NCBI RefSeq assembly: GCF_963678635.1
Contig: NC_087062.1
Location: 98,385,705-98,449,704, forward strand
Direction: 5' to 3'
DNA: 64,000 nt
From: Symsagittifera roscoffensis
Taxonomy: Eukaryota > Xenacoelomorpha > Acoela > Convolutidae
Part shown: piece by piece, positions 22,475 to 32,500 of the stretch
Layout of the letters: each line of letters opens with the position of its first letter
Position numbering within the stretch: position 1 is the first letter of the stretch
The notes under the pieces: generated by a model
What the model was told of the DNA's origin: nothing
Seen by the model: the letters and a program-made list of their open reading frames with translations, nothing else
The model's database searches: none
Translations under genes and position numbers: made by a program

Positions 22475-25400
22475 CTGAAAAGTGAAGAAACCATGAGCTT
22501 AAAAAAGAAGAACTCATGAGCTGAAAAGAGAAGAACTCATGAGCTGAAAAGAGAAGAAATCATGAGCTGAAAACAGAAGAACTCATGAGCAGAAAACAGA
22601 AGAACTGTTGAGCAGAAAACAGAAGAACTCAATTAGCTAAAAACAGAAGAACTCATGAGCAGAAAACAGAAGAACTGTTGAGCAGAAAACAGAAGAACTC
22701 AATTAGCTAAAAACAGAAGAACTCATGAGCAGAAAACAGAAGAACTCATGAGCAGAAAACAGAAGAACTCATGAGCAGAAAACAGAAGAACTGTTGAGCA
22801 GAAAACAGAAGAACTCAATTAGCTAAAAACAGAAGAACTCATGAGCAGAAAACAGAAGAACTCATGAGCTGAAAAGAGAAGAACTCCTGAGCTGAAAAGA
22901 GAAGAAATCCTTCTTTAAATTTTTTTTACAAAACAGATTTATAACAATTACTGGTTCATCCATTGATGAATTCTAAATAGCAATAAGGAGAGATAGGTTT
23001 AGAATGAAAAACAAGGCTGTTCAAAGCAGGGTCTTCACTGTCTTTATGAAGAAACTGATAGACTTAACACAAATTCAGGCTTTCTATCTCAAAACACAGT
23101 AGCCTGGAAGTGTTTGTAGTAGTATTTCATTCAAGGTAAAAATTCTAATCTAATTTTATCTCATCAAAGACACCACGGGATGATGATAATCAAAAATCTT
23201 TTCAATTTGACTAGTAAATAAAATACAAAAAAAACATACAGAGACAGAGCTGCACTTTTAGGCGGAGCCATTTAAACGGCGAAAATCAGCTCTAAATATG
23301 ACAGTTTGAGAACAATCCAAAAATAAACATAAGCCTGCAAAATAACCTGCAAAGACGTTATCTGCTGCGCACTAGACATGCGCCTTGATAGAAATGGCTA
23401 CTCTCGACCACCACCCAAAGAATAGTGGGAGAGAATGTAAAATACGCTTCTTTGGACAAAACTTTTCCAAAGGTATTATCCAATAAAAAACTGAACTTTG
23501 CAAACACAAGCAAAAAAAATAGCAAAAAGTAGCTCTATAATTGTCAAAAAATAAAAAAGGAAAGAAAAGGTAGAACTAACTAAAAGTTATTATATGTCGG
23601 AATCAAACCCCCGATCACGAGAGTAAGAGTCACACCTACTAGCATCTGCGCCATGTTAGCTTGACAATCTTCAAAAACTAGCTATCAATAAACCAGACAC
23701 AAGGATATAATGCTAATGTAGCAAAAGTAAACCGAATTTAAGGTGATGTCCCATTTGTACCAAAATAAAAAATCGGTCCCATTTGTACCAAAATTATTCA
23801 ACTCGATTTCTGATTGGTCGAATTGTGATCCAACGAATTATTAGATTAATTTTCTACTGTTCAAACAGAAGAAAACTCAACCGCAGAATAGTGACCGCCG
23901 CAGTCGCGCTAACGTGTTGCGAGCTTGCCACCAAAGGGTAGGACTTTATACGAAATTTAGAGCCGGTTATCGCCGCCAAGCGTCGACGCGCGCGTAGCGC
24001 GCCCACCAGCGACCTTAAACAAATAGCTTAAAGTAGTCGGCTTAATAGCCTTAGGCCAATTGAATACTTTTTGGTACTAACGCGATTGATTTTTTATTTT
24101 GGTACAAATGGGACTGATTTATCATTTTAGTACCTGTGAATACCCACCGAATTTAAGGTGAATTCTCATTGGTCCCAACATTCATAGCTCCGAAAATAAA
24201 AGATTAGTCGCATAAGTCCCAAAATTTATCTTGTTGAATTCTGATTGGTTGAAATTTGAGTCATCGAATTTATGGATTGATTGTTTACTGTTCAAGCAGC
24301 ATAAACTCAAGCTGCAGAATAGTGACCACCGCAGCCGCGCCAACGTGTTGTGAGCTTGCCAACAGAGAATAGGACTCCATACCAAATTTAGAGTCGGTTA
24401 TCACCACGAAGCGGCGACGCGCGCGTAGCGCGCCCAACGGCGACCTTAAACCAAGACTCGGCTAGTTTAGTCTTTTGACCAATTGAAAAGATTTGGGACT
24501 TGTGCGACTGCTTTTTTATTTTGGGACGTATGGGACTGATTTTTCATTTTGGGACCTACGAATACGAACCGAATTTAATGCTAATGCAGCAAAAGTAAAC
24601 AAGATACACTGCTATTGTTATAAAAGGGGACCGATCGCTTAGCATGAAAACTAAAAAAATGGGGCTTTTAGCAGACTTTGATTGACAAGCAATTAGCTGG
24701 GGCTGCGGCGCCATTAAGTCTGGGTTGAGCAACATTATTTCACGCTTTGTAAACAAAACTTGCACTCAACTTAGCAAGTTTCAAACTTAATTTCAGTTCA
24801 TTCTCAATGAACTTCTCAAAAATTCAATGCAAAATGGGGGGGGGGGACCTATTAAGCAATGATTTTCTGTTCAAAAAAAATCAAAAAAGGATTTACTCAA
24901 TATTACAAATGGTGACAATAATTGTGACTCTAGTTTTTCGTTTGATTTACAGATACCTATAGCCATAATCATTTAACGCCCCAAGATGAAATAATTGATC
25001 GCAATTTTCGTGAAAAACTCAAAAACGATCCCACCACGAAGCTGGAAAACCTATCTCGAAACGAATAGCAAGATTTTTCCAATAAACTGCAGAACGAGGA
25101 CGGAAAAGAATTTTTTTGCCTCCAAATTACGAAAAAGTCCGTCATGTTATGACCCGAAACCAAATAAGAGTTTTGCCACTATCTCCGAAATTTTTCGCGG
25201 ATATCAAAATTGATCCACCATGGTCAATGACATTGAGCAAAAAGCGATTCTTATTATATCAAGAAAGCGAAATTTAAAAAAAATTATCGTATGAGGAATT
25301 GCAGTCTCGTCTGCATGCGTAACTACGCTCTGCATGCGTAAGAAAAACAAAACTCCGCATGCCTAAAAACTAAAAAATCACGAACAAAAATCGAATAATT

Positions 25401-27578
25401 CCAAAAAAATGTTGTTGATAAAAACTGGAAAGCTATGAAACATGAAAGAAACAAGCTGTTAAAAATTAGTCTAAAAAATGGCTGTTATGTTCCACTCACC
25501 AGAAACCCATGGAAGAATTGCGGATGGGAGTTGGAAACACTTCTGAAGTCCAGATGTATATGATTGTGTAACAGGACGAGAAACACATTGCGCCGAATAG
25601 ACTCAGCGCCGTCACCATCCCGTCTATATCACTGTGTCTGAAGATCATAATTAGGAGGCCAGTCATACCTCCGGCCACCATGGACAACAAGTAGGCAAAC
25701 TTCCTGCCAAATCTCTCCATGAAGAGGTAGCAGAAAAAGTACATGGGGTAGTCGATCACGCTGATGAGGAATATGTTGAAATACTTGTCTCCTCCTAAAT
25801 TAGGAACGGAGAAAAAGATTGCGTAGAAGCCTGCCGAAACTACACACCAGTTGATTCCGAAGAGAATGCCTTTGATGCATATGTTCGGGTAGCTTTTAAC
25901 GAAGATCCTCAAGTCCTCCAACTTCCCCGATACTTTTGACTCTAGAACAACAAACTGATTTTACAATGGCTGTTTGCAATTAAAATATAAATTCACGAAT
26001 TTCCAGGCCCTTGATAGAAACTGAATGCGGTTACAGCAAGAACTTACAATGTAGCCTTTTGAACTATTAACAGAAAAAACTGTTAAAAAGCAAAATTTTC
26101 AATTCTTTTAAAAAAACACATTTAACACCTTGAACGAAGCGTTTTTTAAAAACATCTTCAATTGATTTTTTCTTATTTTGAGTTAGGCATGTAAGTTTTT
26201 GCTCAAAAAATTGAAGCATCAACAAGTAAGCTAAATTCCGAGCAGCCTCTTATGTAACTTTTATCCAAGACATTTGCGTCATCAAGAGCGCAGAAATCAA
26301 ACATATCAAACTCAAGAAGTCAAAAAACCTAAAACCGATATCTGCAGCCGTGCAAAAAATTAATTCGAGCACAGAAAAATTTCAGCTTGCAAAAAAACAG
26401 TTCCCGACTTGAATCGAGCTATCGGGCTTTGTCGTATCAAGCATGGGTGGTACAGCAACTTGGAAGAAAGCTGAACCTTCAAAAAAAAGTCGGAAGCTTG
26501 CGAAAGGTCACTCACTTATGAAGTATACATTCAGATATCTAGTCCAACTTTGAGCTGCTGATGCAGACTGTGAAGACCCATTAGATTGCACTGATGAACT
26601 CTTGTACTCTTCGGAAAGTGCTTGAGCTATGAAATTGCGCATATGTTCAGTCGGAACCGTTCGCTTGTTAATTTCAGCTATTCTAAGCAGCACATATTCT
26701 GCCTGTGTTTCAAGACCTTTGGATATCAACCAGAGCGGTGACTCGAAACAATATTTGAGAACTAGTAACATCAGCAGTCCACATATTCCAAGCGTCATTT
26801 CGAAGTGGGTCCAGTCCATAAAAACGTATACAAGTCCTAAACAGTACACTTCCTCGACAACTTCAAACAGGTTCCGAAGAGCAGGAGCAAACAAGCGCAT
26901 TCTTGGTCCCGTTATTTCAATTATGTACACAAAAAACACCAAGTACAATCCATGAGAGCACGCGCATACACAACAATAGCTGATATAGAAGAGCCATAGC
27001 ATATCTGCACCTTCTGCTGCAACCAGCATCCAATTGCAAATGCATTTCAAAAATGCAGCTAGAGCTAGTGTATTCACACGCCCGTAACGGTCAGAAAGAA
27101 ATCCAAAAGTTACAGCACCAATTAAAAACCCAATTGCTGTTAATGATTGACCCAAAGCCTTCCGAAACTTATATTGACAAAGCATATCAAACGAAGAGAC
27201 AAACGTTTTTCCAAATGGGTAACCTTTATTGAACTCCCACTCAGAACACTTGACTGTTTCTGGTTCTGATTCATCAGCTAGAGGTAAATATGGCGTAATG
27301 TAGTGGTTACAGTAAGTATCAAGAAGCTCATCGTCATCCTTGCCTTTGTACTGGAATGCTTGGTCAACAGTCGAATTTTGAGCAGATATCAAGCTGCGTG
27401 TCTCGTTATCAAGATATTGTTTTGGTATCACACACGTATGTTCGGGCGTGTTGTAAAACAATGTATAAGTTAAGAAGTCTGAGTGACCAATGATGCCTAA
27501 CATTGTGAGAAACAATATGGTCAGAACTTGAAATCTACCGAATTCACCGATAGCAAGGAAGAGGGCGTCCGACTTCAT
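21892..27578 (-). CDS. SLC22-type organic ion transporter, 3 exons
   Basis: Exons 26516-27578, 25500-25941 and 21892-22474 join in phases 1 and 2 to give 695 aa. All introns are GT-AG. The ATG at 27578 is the first in frame after an upstream stop. SLC22 proteins are 12-TM major-facilitator carriers of organic cations, anions or carnitine in the plasma membrane. Family marks: N-terminal IGEFGRFQ, a large Cys-containing extracellular loop after TM1, the MFS loop GFLSDRYGR, ERFGRK after TM8, and SEVFPTPIRN before TM11 followed by MGFCSLCGRIG. The C-terminal ~130 aa is a long hydrophilic Ser/Glu-rich tail, longer than usual. Substrate cannot be predicted. The 5' part of the gene is duplicated at 54.2-56.3 kb, and element 1 sits 1.5 kb upstream of this start. 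Confidence 0.88.
22475..22912 (-). repeat. 23-bp minisatellite made of splice-acceptor-like units
   Basis: About 19 units of 23-24 bp, directly abutting SLC22-like exon 3. On the minus strand a unit reads ATGAGTTCTTCTCTTTTCAG then CTC, closely matching the real acceptor (TTCTTCACTTTTCAG/CTC). About half the units keep an AG (CAG or TAG); others have CTG instead. The array appears to have grown from the 3' splice site. Confidence 0.85.
23485..23690 (-). mobile_element. tRNA-derived SINE (left copy)
   Basis: The minus strand has A-box-like TGGCGCAGATGC and B-box GGGTTTGATTCC, then a body with AGAGCTACTTTTTGC and CTTGTGTTTGCAAAG. It lies in the last SLC22-like intron. Confidence 0.65.
23742..24148. 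mobile_element. MITE 1 (left copy), 407 bp
   Basis: Imperfect terminal inverted repeats (GGTG..CACC ends, subterminal CCCATTTGTACCAAAATAAA in both orientations). Flanked on both sides by GAATTTAA, an 8-bp target duplication suggesting hAT-like (or MULE-like) mobilisation. No ORF. Confidence 0.75.
24157..24570. mobile_element. MITE 2 (left copy), 414 bp
   Basis: A diverged relative of MITE 1 with the same internal landmarks (GACGCGCGCGTAGCGCGCCC, GAATAGTGACC). It shares the middle GAATTTAA with MITE 1 and has a third GAATTTAA at 24571-24578. Confidence 0.75.
25500..25941 (-). CDS. SLC22-like exon 2 (TM7-10)
   Basis: Acceptor TTCTAG at 25943-25942, donor GTGAGT at 25499. It encodes TM7-10 with MERFGRK and TSEVFPTPIRN. 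One Ile here (VIDYP) is Val in the second copy. Confidence 0.88.
26516..27578 (-). CDS. SLC22-like exon 1 (TM1-6 and start of central loop)
   Basis: 354 codons plus one base, donor GTGAGT at 26515. It covers TM1, the glycosylatable extracellular loop (NET, NST sites, four Cys), TM2-6 and the start of the intracellular loop. Identical by eye to 55229-56291. Confidence 0.88.
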
Positions 27579-28084
27579 TGTGCCAATACTCACGCTCAAA
27601 GTTTCGGGTTAAATAATCCGCGAACACACTTATCGCTCACATTTCTGAAACGTAACCAAAATTTCCCAAGAACAGCCGGCTACTGTGCGTTATAACAAAA
27701 TGTCCGACTAGTCTTGAAAATACAAATTTTTTAAACTAATTTAATTTTTTTTCTGCGTGGTGTGATAAAAATATCTGAACAAAAAACTAAAACTTAGGCA
27801 TGCTCGACAATCATTGCATGCAAAATAGTCCAAATGGACAACAAATTTTCAAGAAGTATGACTGGAAAAACAAAAAATTCCTCACAAAAATTTCACAAAT
27901 TTTATCAAAATCTTTTGCAGAACTTTATTGAAATTTTCGATGAGATTATCCAAATGTGGACCAATCGTGACGAGAGAGAAATCAATTCCTAAAGCTAGTG
28001 GCTCAAGACCAGGACACGGAAGATCGTGCTTTTCAAGTGGCTTTAATCAGAGACAATCAATTTGTTTCGGGGACGTCGATCAAG

Positions 28085-28685
28085 GTGGAGTTACCATCTC
28101 TCAGCTGTGAACAAAAGTTCACCCACTCTCACTAAAAAAGCCAATAAGGCAAACGGCATGATAGCAGTAATTAAGAAAAGCTTCACTAAAGTCATGAAGC
28201 AAGTATTTTTAAACATCTACAAATGCTTGATACGGCCACACCTTGAATTTGCGAACTTAATCTGGCACCCAAGGTTGACCAAGCATCAAAAGATCTTGGA
28301 AAACGTAAAAAGAAGAGCGACGCGTCTAGTTAGTGGTATAAAAAATCTATCCTATTACGAACGCCTTAAAGAACTGAATCTATCATCGCTGGAATACAGA
28401 AGGAGAAGAGGGACAATGATAGAAATGTATAAAATCTGCTATGGTTTCTATGATAGGAATCCCACTGCGGGACTATTCGAGCGGAATGATAGGGATTCTA
28501 GATGTAACGCTTGTAAAGTAAGTAGTAGGTAAAGCAAATCTAGAAATGCGAAAAAAAATTTCTTCACGGTAAGAGCACCTCTCGACTGGAACAATCTGCC
28601 ACAGGAAACAGTGCAAAGCAAGACCATCGACGAATTCAAGTGGAAACTGGACAAACATTGGAAAGCGATTGGAATTGACATGTAA
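28085..28685 (+). pseudogene. LINE (CR1/Jockey-like) reverse transcriptase C-terminal remnant, left copy
   Basis: The reading frame encodes the tail of a non-LTR retrotransposon polymerase, with landmarks RRATRLV, YYERLKELNLSSLEYRRRRG, MIEMYKICYG, then APLDWNNLPQETV and FKWKLDKHW. A stop at 28530-28532 interrupts it and the 5' part is missing or decayed. I assign it to the CR1/Jockey group by motif only. It lies on the opposite strand, upstream of the SLC22-like start. Confidence 0.75.
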
Positions 28686-29071
28686 GAATTCGAACGGAGA
28701 TAAGAAAAACATTTGAAATGACCACAAGAGGCACTGCCTAATGGTCATAAAAAAAACTTGACTTGAGTAAACGAATGAATAACGGTTTATAAAGGTCTCC
28801 GGACACTGAACATTCGCCCAATCAATTAACAGCGACGGAAAAAAGGAAACATCTCTATTTACGACTGGGTAACGTGTCTCACTACAGTGGAAAAGACTTA
28901 CATATCCGAAGAAATATCACTACAAAACTGAATACCAGGAGCCACAATAGCATGCTCACTACTACCTAACGACAATACCGTCGTTACAAATTGCTTCAAC
29001 AACCCATCGGTTCTATCGCCATACTACATCAAAGTGGAAGAGGTATACAACTTCTTTCAGGAGATAAAATT
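28686..29071. other. short interval left of element 1, no gene seen
   Basis: Unique sequence apart from the tandem copy at 57399-57784. It ends at the AATT insertion point of element 1. Confidence 0.6.
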
Positions 29072-29958
29072 TGTGCCAGTCGGTCATATTTGGAAGTTTG
29101 ACCTTGAGAAGAGCAGAAAACACTTGATTTTGGAGTGAAATTTAAATTTTTAAAATTTCGAATGGAACATGTCATGCACGATTTTCTCGCGAGAACTGAA
29201 AATCAGAAAAAGAAAGGAGAACAATTTAAGACACACACGCGGGAAAGTTGTCATATAAAAAACGAGTGGGAAATTGCTATTCGCAATTTCCATCATAGTG
29301 AACAAGAGTAGAGCTGTCCTGTCTGGAATAGAAGACGGAGTATTCCCGAGAGAGCAATTATTCGAGCTGAACCGGAGTGAACCTTCGACGGAAAGGTGGA
29401 CAGCTTGAGTGTCCCAATGGTCCACATAAAACTTCGTTCTTGAGTTCAAACTTACCCTTACCATTCAAACTGATAAACATTGAACTTATCTAGTTACCTT
29501 AGTTAATTCTAGAGTTGCTCACCCATTTAATTACTTCCTGGTTCTTGAGCGCATCAACATGTGAGTCCTTAATTTAAATTTCTAGAGTGTGTTTTACGAT
29601 TGTTATGTTGAGGTAAGGCGAGTTTTAGGTTGATCCATCTGAAATGGATCAAAGTTACACTGTCTAATAAAAAGTAACTTAACGGATTGTTCCAACCCGG
29701 TTTTTAACGGCGTTCATGTATTTTGGGTATCTAGAGACCTAAGTATGGGGACGTTTCTAATTCTAGAGTGGGGGGATATTTTAGTAGTAGCCTTTAAGCT
29801 GTGACGGGTCGTAGTCTCATGTCACAAGCGAACCGAATTGGCTCCGACTGATTTGAGGCGGAAAAACACAAGAGATAGTGTCCCTGACTCCCGAGCCAAT
29901 AGTTATAGGGCCTATTTTTCTTAAGCCTCGTGTGTGACTGTAGTAGACGAATGTTACA
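29072..29958 (+). repeat. element 1 5' LTR, 887 bp
   Basis: Starts TGTGCCAGTCGG and ends CGAATGTTACA. AATAAA lies near 29668. No difference from 49646-50532 was seen. Several CTTGAG hexamers occur in it. Confidence 0.95.
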
Positions 29959-29969
29959 TAGTGTTTTTA

Positions 29970-29986
29970 TGGCGCTCCTGGGTGTT
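29970..29986 (+). promoter_or_regulatory. candidate primer binding site of element 1
   Basis: TGGCGCTCCTGGGTGTT starts with TGG as expected for pairing with a tRNA 3' CCA end, and is identical in element 2 (59065-59081) although flanks differ. It lies 11 nt after the LTR, further than usual. Primer tRNA not identified. Confidence 0.6.
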
Positions 29987-30449
29987 TACGACATCAAGAC
30001 TACGGAGTCGAACCCACTTGAGACAGCTTCGGGCTGAATGCCCATTCTAGAGTACCGGCGGTACGGTTCGACAGGAACGTGCAAACCTTCCGGTTGTACC
30101 GTGATAGCTTTTTAAGAAAACTCGAGAAAATTTCCTGGTACGCTCTCCGAACGAGGCTTAGCTAACCGAGTAAAGGGGGGCAACTAGGGGGACAAAAACA
30201 CGAGCAAAAAGACAGAAAGCAAAACAAAAACCAAAAAAGAATAGAAAAAGGAACAAAAACCATAAAACGAAAAAAGACAGTGACTTTGACACCAGATTAG
30301 TTGGATCAAACCTTTATATTAATTAAATAGTATACCCATACTGTTTTACAAGTTCGATCGTTTCGATCAACCTAGCAATTTAAACCAGTAAACTGAATAA
30401 AGTGCCCGAAGTGGGGCGTTGTCAAGGGTTTTCAGATAGCTTGGAACTT

Positions 30450-30650
30450 AGCTGGACCAATAGGAGACTTGACTGGAAGAGGTGACCAGCCGAGTGGGAA
30501 AGTGGTTCAGGGACACTTGAGCTGAACCAATAGGAGACTTGATTGGAAGGGGTGACCAGCCGAGTGGGAAAGTGGTTCAGGGACACTTAGCTGAACCAAT
30601 AGGAGACTGGACTGGAACAGGTGACCAGTCGAGTGGGAAAGCAGCCAAGA
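30450..30650 (+). repeat. three ~70-bp tandem repeats in leader
   Basis: Units start at 30450, 30520 and 30589, each with CTG(G/A)ACCAATAGGAGACT and GGTGACCAG(C/T)CGAGTGGGAAA. The third is shortened. Confidence 0.9.
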
Positions 30651-31487
30651 GGGATTTGGCAATTCTCGAGTTCTCAAGTTGGGCAGAACGGGTATCGTTA
30701 GAATCCACATTACATTATAGGAGATAAGTGTAAAATTGGATAAGCGAAATCCCCCAGTTTTGAGGAACGTTTTTACTTGAGCAGGCCTGTAAACAGGTCT
30801 ACGGTTTTCTCTTGAGAGGTTTAGCACCCGGCGCTTAAAGTAATTTTTAGGCTTAAGAAGGGGGGCTAGAAAGGGGGGAGGTTAGAAGGGGGACTGGTTA
30901 AGTTAGAGGTTGGCGGTTGTAAATTGTAAAAAGGGGGAAATTAGAGTAACTAATTAGTCGACATCGTTGACTTAGTTACATTAGAAATTAACACGCGTTG
31001 GTAATATTAGGTGGAGATCCAAAATTCAACTCGAGTTAAGACTGGTACGCTGGTTGGTTTGGTAGGGGGGACCGGATATAGACAGCTTTTGTGATACCCC
31101 ATAAGATCACTAGTGGGGGGAGGAAAACGCGTGGCAATTAGGTACCAGACAAATTTTTTTTTTTTAGACGAAAGGTAGACATTGGTCACCTTTAAATTTT
31201 AGGTGGGCTCATTTTTCTGTTTTTATTATTTTTCTTACTTAAAATTTTTGTTGCATTTTATTGAGGATTTGTGTTTGGTTTTATACGAACAGGTGATCAC
31301 AAGATACCTGCGCACCTACATTGAAATAGAAACAACCAAAAAGAAGAGGGGGGTCAGCATTTGGCTTTTAAGAGAGGGTTTTTGGGAAAATTTTACTAGA
31401 GCTTGAGTGGTGGTACAAGGTACGGTGGTTCAAGAAGACCCTACAACGAGGAAGACACTCCGTGACGAGTATTAAAACAAGACCGAA

Positions 31488-32262
31488 GAAGTCTTGGGAC
31501 AGAGCAGTCTTGGGATAGTGGTCTTGGGACAGGGTCTTGGGACAGTGGTCTTGGGACAGGGTCTTGGGACAGTGGTCTTGGGACAGGGTCTTGGGACAGT
31601 GGTCTTGGGACAGTGGTCTTGGGACAGGGTCTTGGGACAGTGGTCTTGGGACAGTGGTCTTGGGACAGGGTCTTGGGACAGTGGTCTTGGGACAGGGTCT
31701 TGGGACAGGGGTCTTGGGACAGTGGTCTTGGGACAGGGTCTTGGGACAGGGTCTTGGGACAGTGGTCTTGGGACAGGGTCTTGGGACAGGGGTCTTGGGA
31801 CAGTGGTCTTGGGACAGGGTCTTGGGACAGTGGTCTTGGGACAGTCTTGGGACAGTGGTCTTGGGACACTAGTCTTGGGACACTAGTCTTGGGACACCAG
31901 CCTTGGGACACTGGTCTTGGGACACTGCCCTTGGGACACTAGTCTTGGGACACTAGTCTTGGGATACCAGCCTTGGGACACTGGTCTTGGGACACTACCC
32001 TTGGGACACTAGTCTTGGGACAGTAGTCTTGGGACACTAGCCTTGGGACACTAGTCTTGGGACAGTAGTCTTGGGACACTGGTCTTGGGACACTGCCCTT
32101 GGGACACTAGCCTTGGGACAGTAGTCTTGGGACACTAGCCTTGGGACACTGGTCTTGGGACAGTAGTCTTGGGACACTAGTCTTGGAACAGTGGTCTTGG
32201 TACAAGGGTCTTAGGACACTAACGGAGAGTACTGTGATAGTGACGAATAGTCTTGGGACGGT
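31488..32262 (+). repeat. CTTGGGACA minisatellite, about 50 units
   Basis: Units of 13-15 bp (CTTGGGACAGTGGT, CTTGGGACAGGGT, later CTTGGGACACTAGT) fill about 770 bp. The left half alternates 13- and 14-bp units; the right half is mainly CACTAG/CACTGG variants. All frames stay open on both strands, which yields spurious ORFs. Confidence 0.95.
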
Positions 32263-32500
32263 ATAGAAATTGAAGTCAAATTACAACAAGTGCGTTTTAA
32301 GACAGAATAAGACAAATCGAAATAGGTAGGGTTAAGACCAAATTAAGGAAAATTTTTCGGAGGTTTTAGGAAGAGAATTGGATAAGGTTTTTAACACGTT
32401 GTACAGAATTTGTTACCACAAAAAATATTTTTTTTTTACCCTTAGAATAGAATCGTGTATATAATAAAATTGTAAATAAAAGCAGTTGTAAATAGAAATA

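Larger units (their letters stand above)
22831..29071. repeat. left copy of tandem duplication
   Basis: Matches 51547-57784 almost base for base. Differences seen include two substitutions in SLC22-like exon 2, a poly-G length change near 24835 and a one-base indel at the minisatellite edge. The copy continues after element 1 at 50533-51546. Confidence 0.95.
29987..32500 (+). other. element 1 leader, non-coding
   Basis: 2.5 kb between PBS and Gag-Pol. It contains a GATCGTTTCGATC hairpin (30356-30368) with a counterpart in element 2, three 70-bp repeats, a long CTTGGGACA minisatellite and several CTTGAG motifs. Such leaders usually carry packaging and dimerisation signals. No ORF of its own is supported. 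Confidence 0.7.

Noticed and set aside
22022-22519. 165-aa plus-strand ORF opposite SLC22-like exon 3
   Set aside because: Antisense to a well-supported exon; no domain.
22475-22912. CRISPR-like array
   Set aside because: Units are contiguous with no unique spacers, in an intron of an animal-type gene; it is a minisatellite.
29150-29464. 104-aa minus-strand ORF in both LTRs
   Set aside because: Present only because the LTR is duplicated; antisense, no domain.
31441-31942. Long ORFs on both strands over the CTTGGGACA array (repeats of LGT/SWD and SQD-type peptides)
   Set aside because: They are translations of a stop-free minisatellite; several overlapping frames on both strands are open for that reason.
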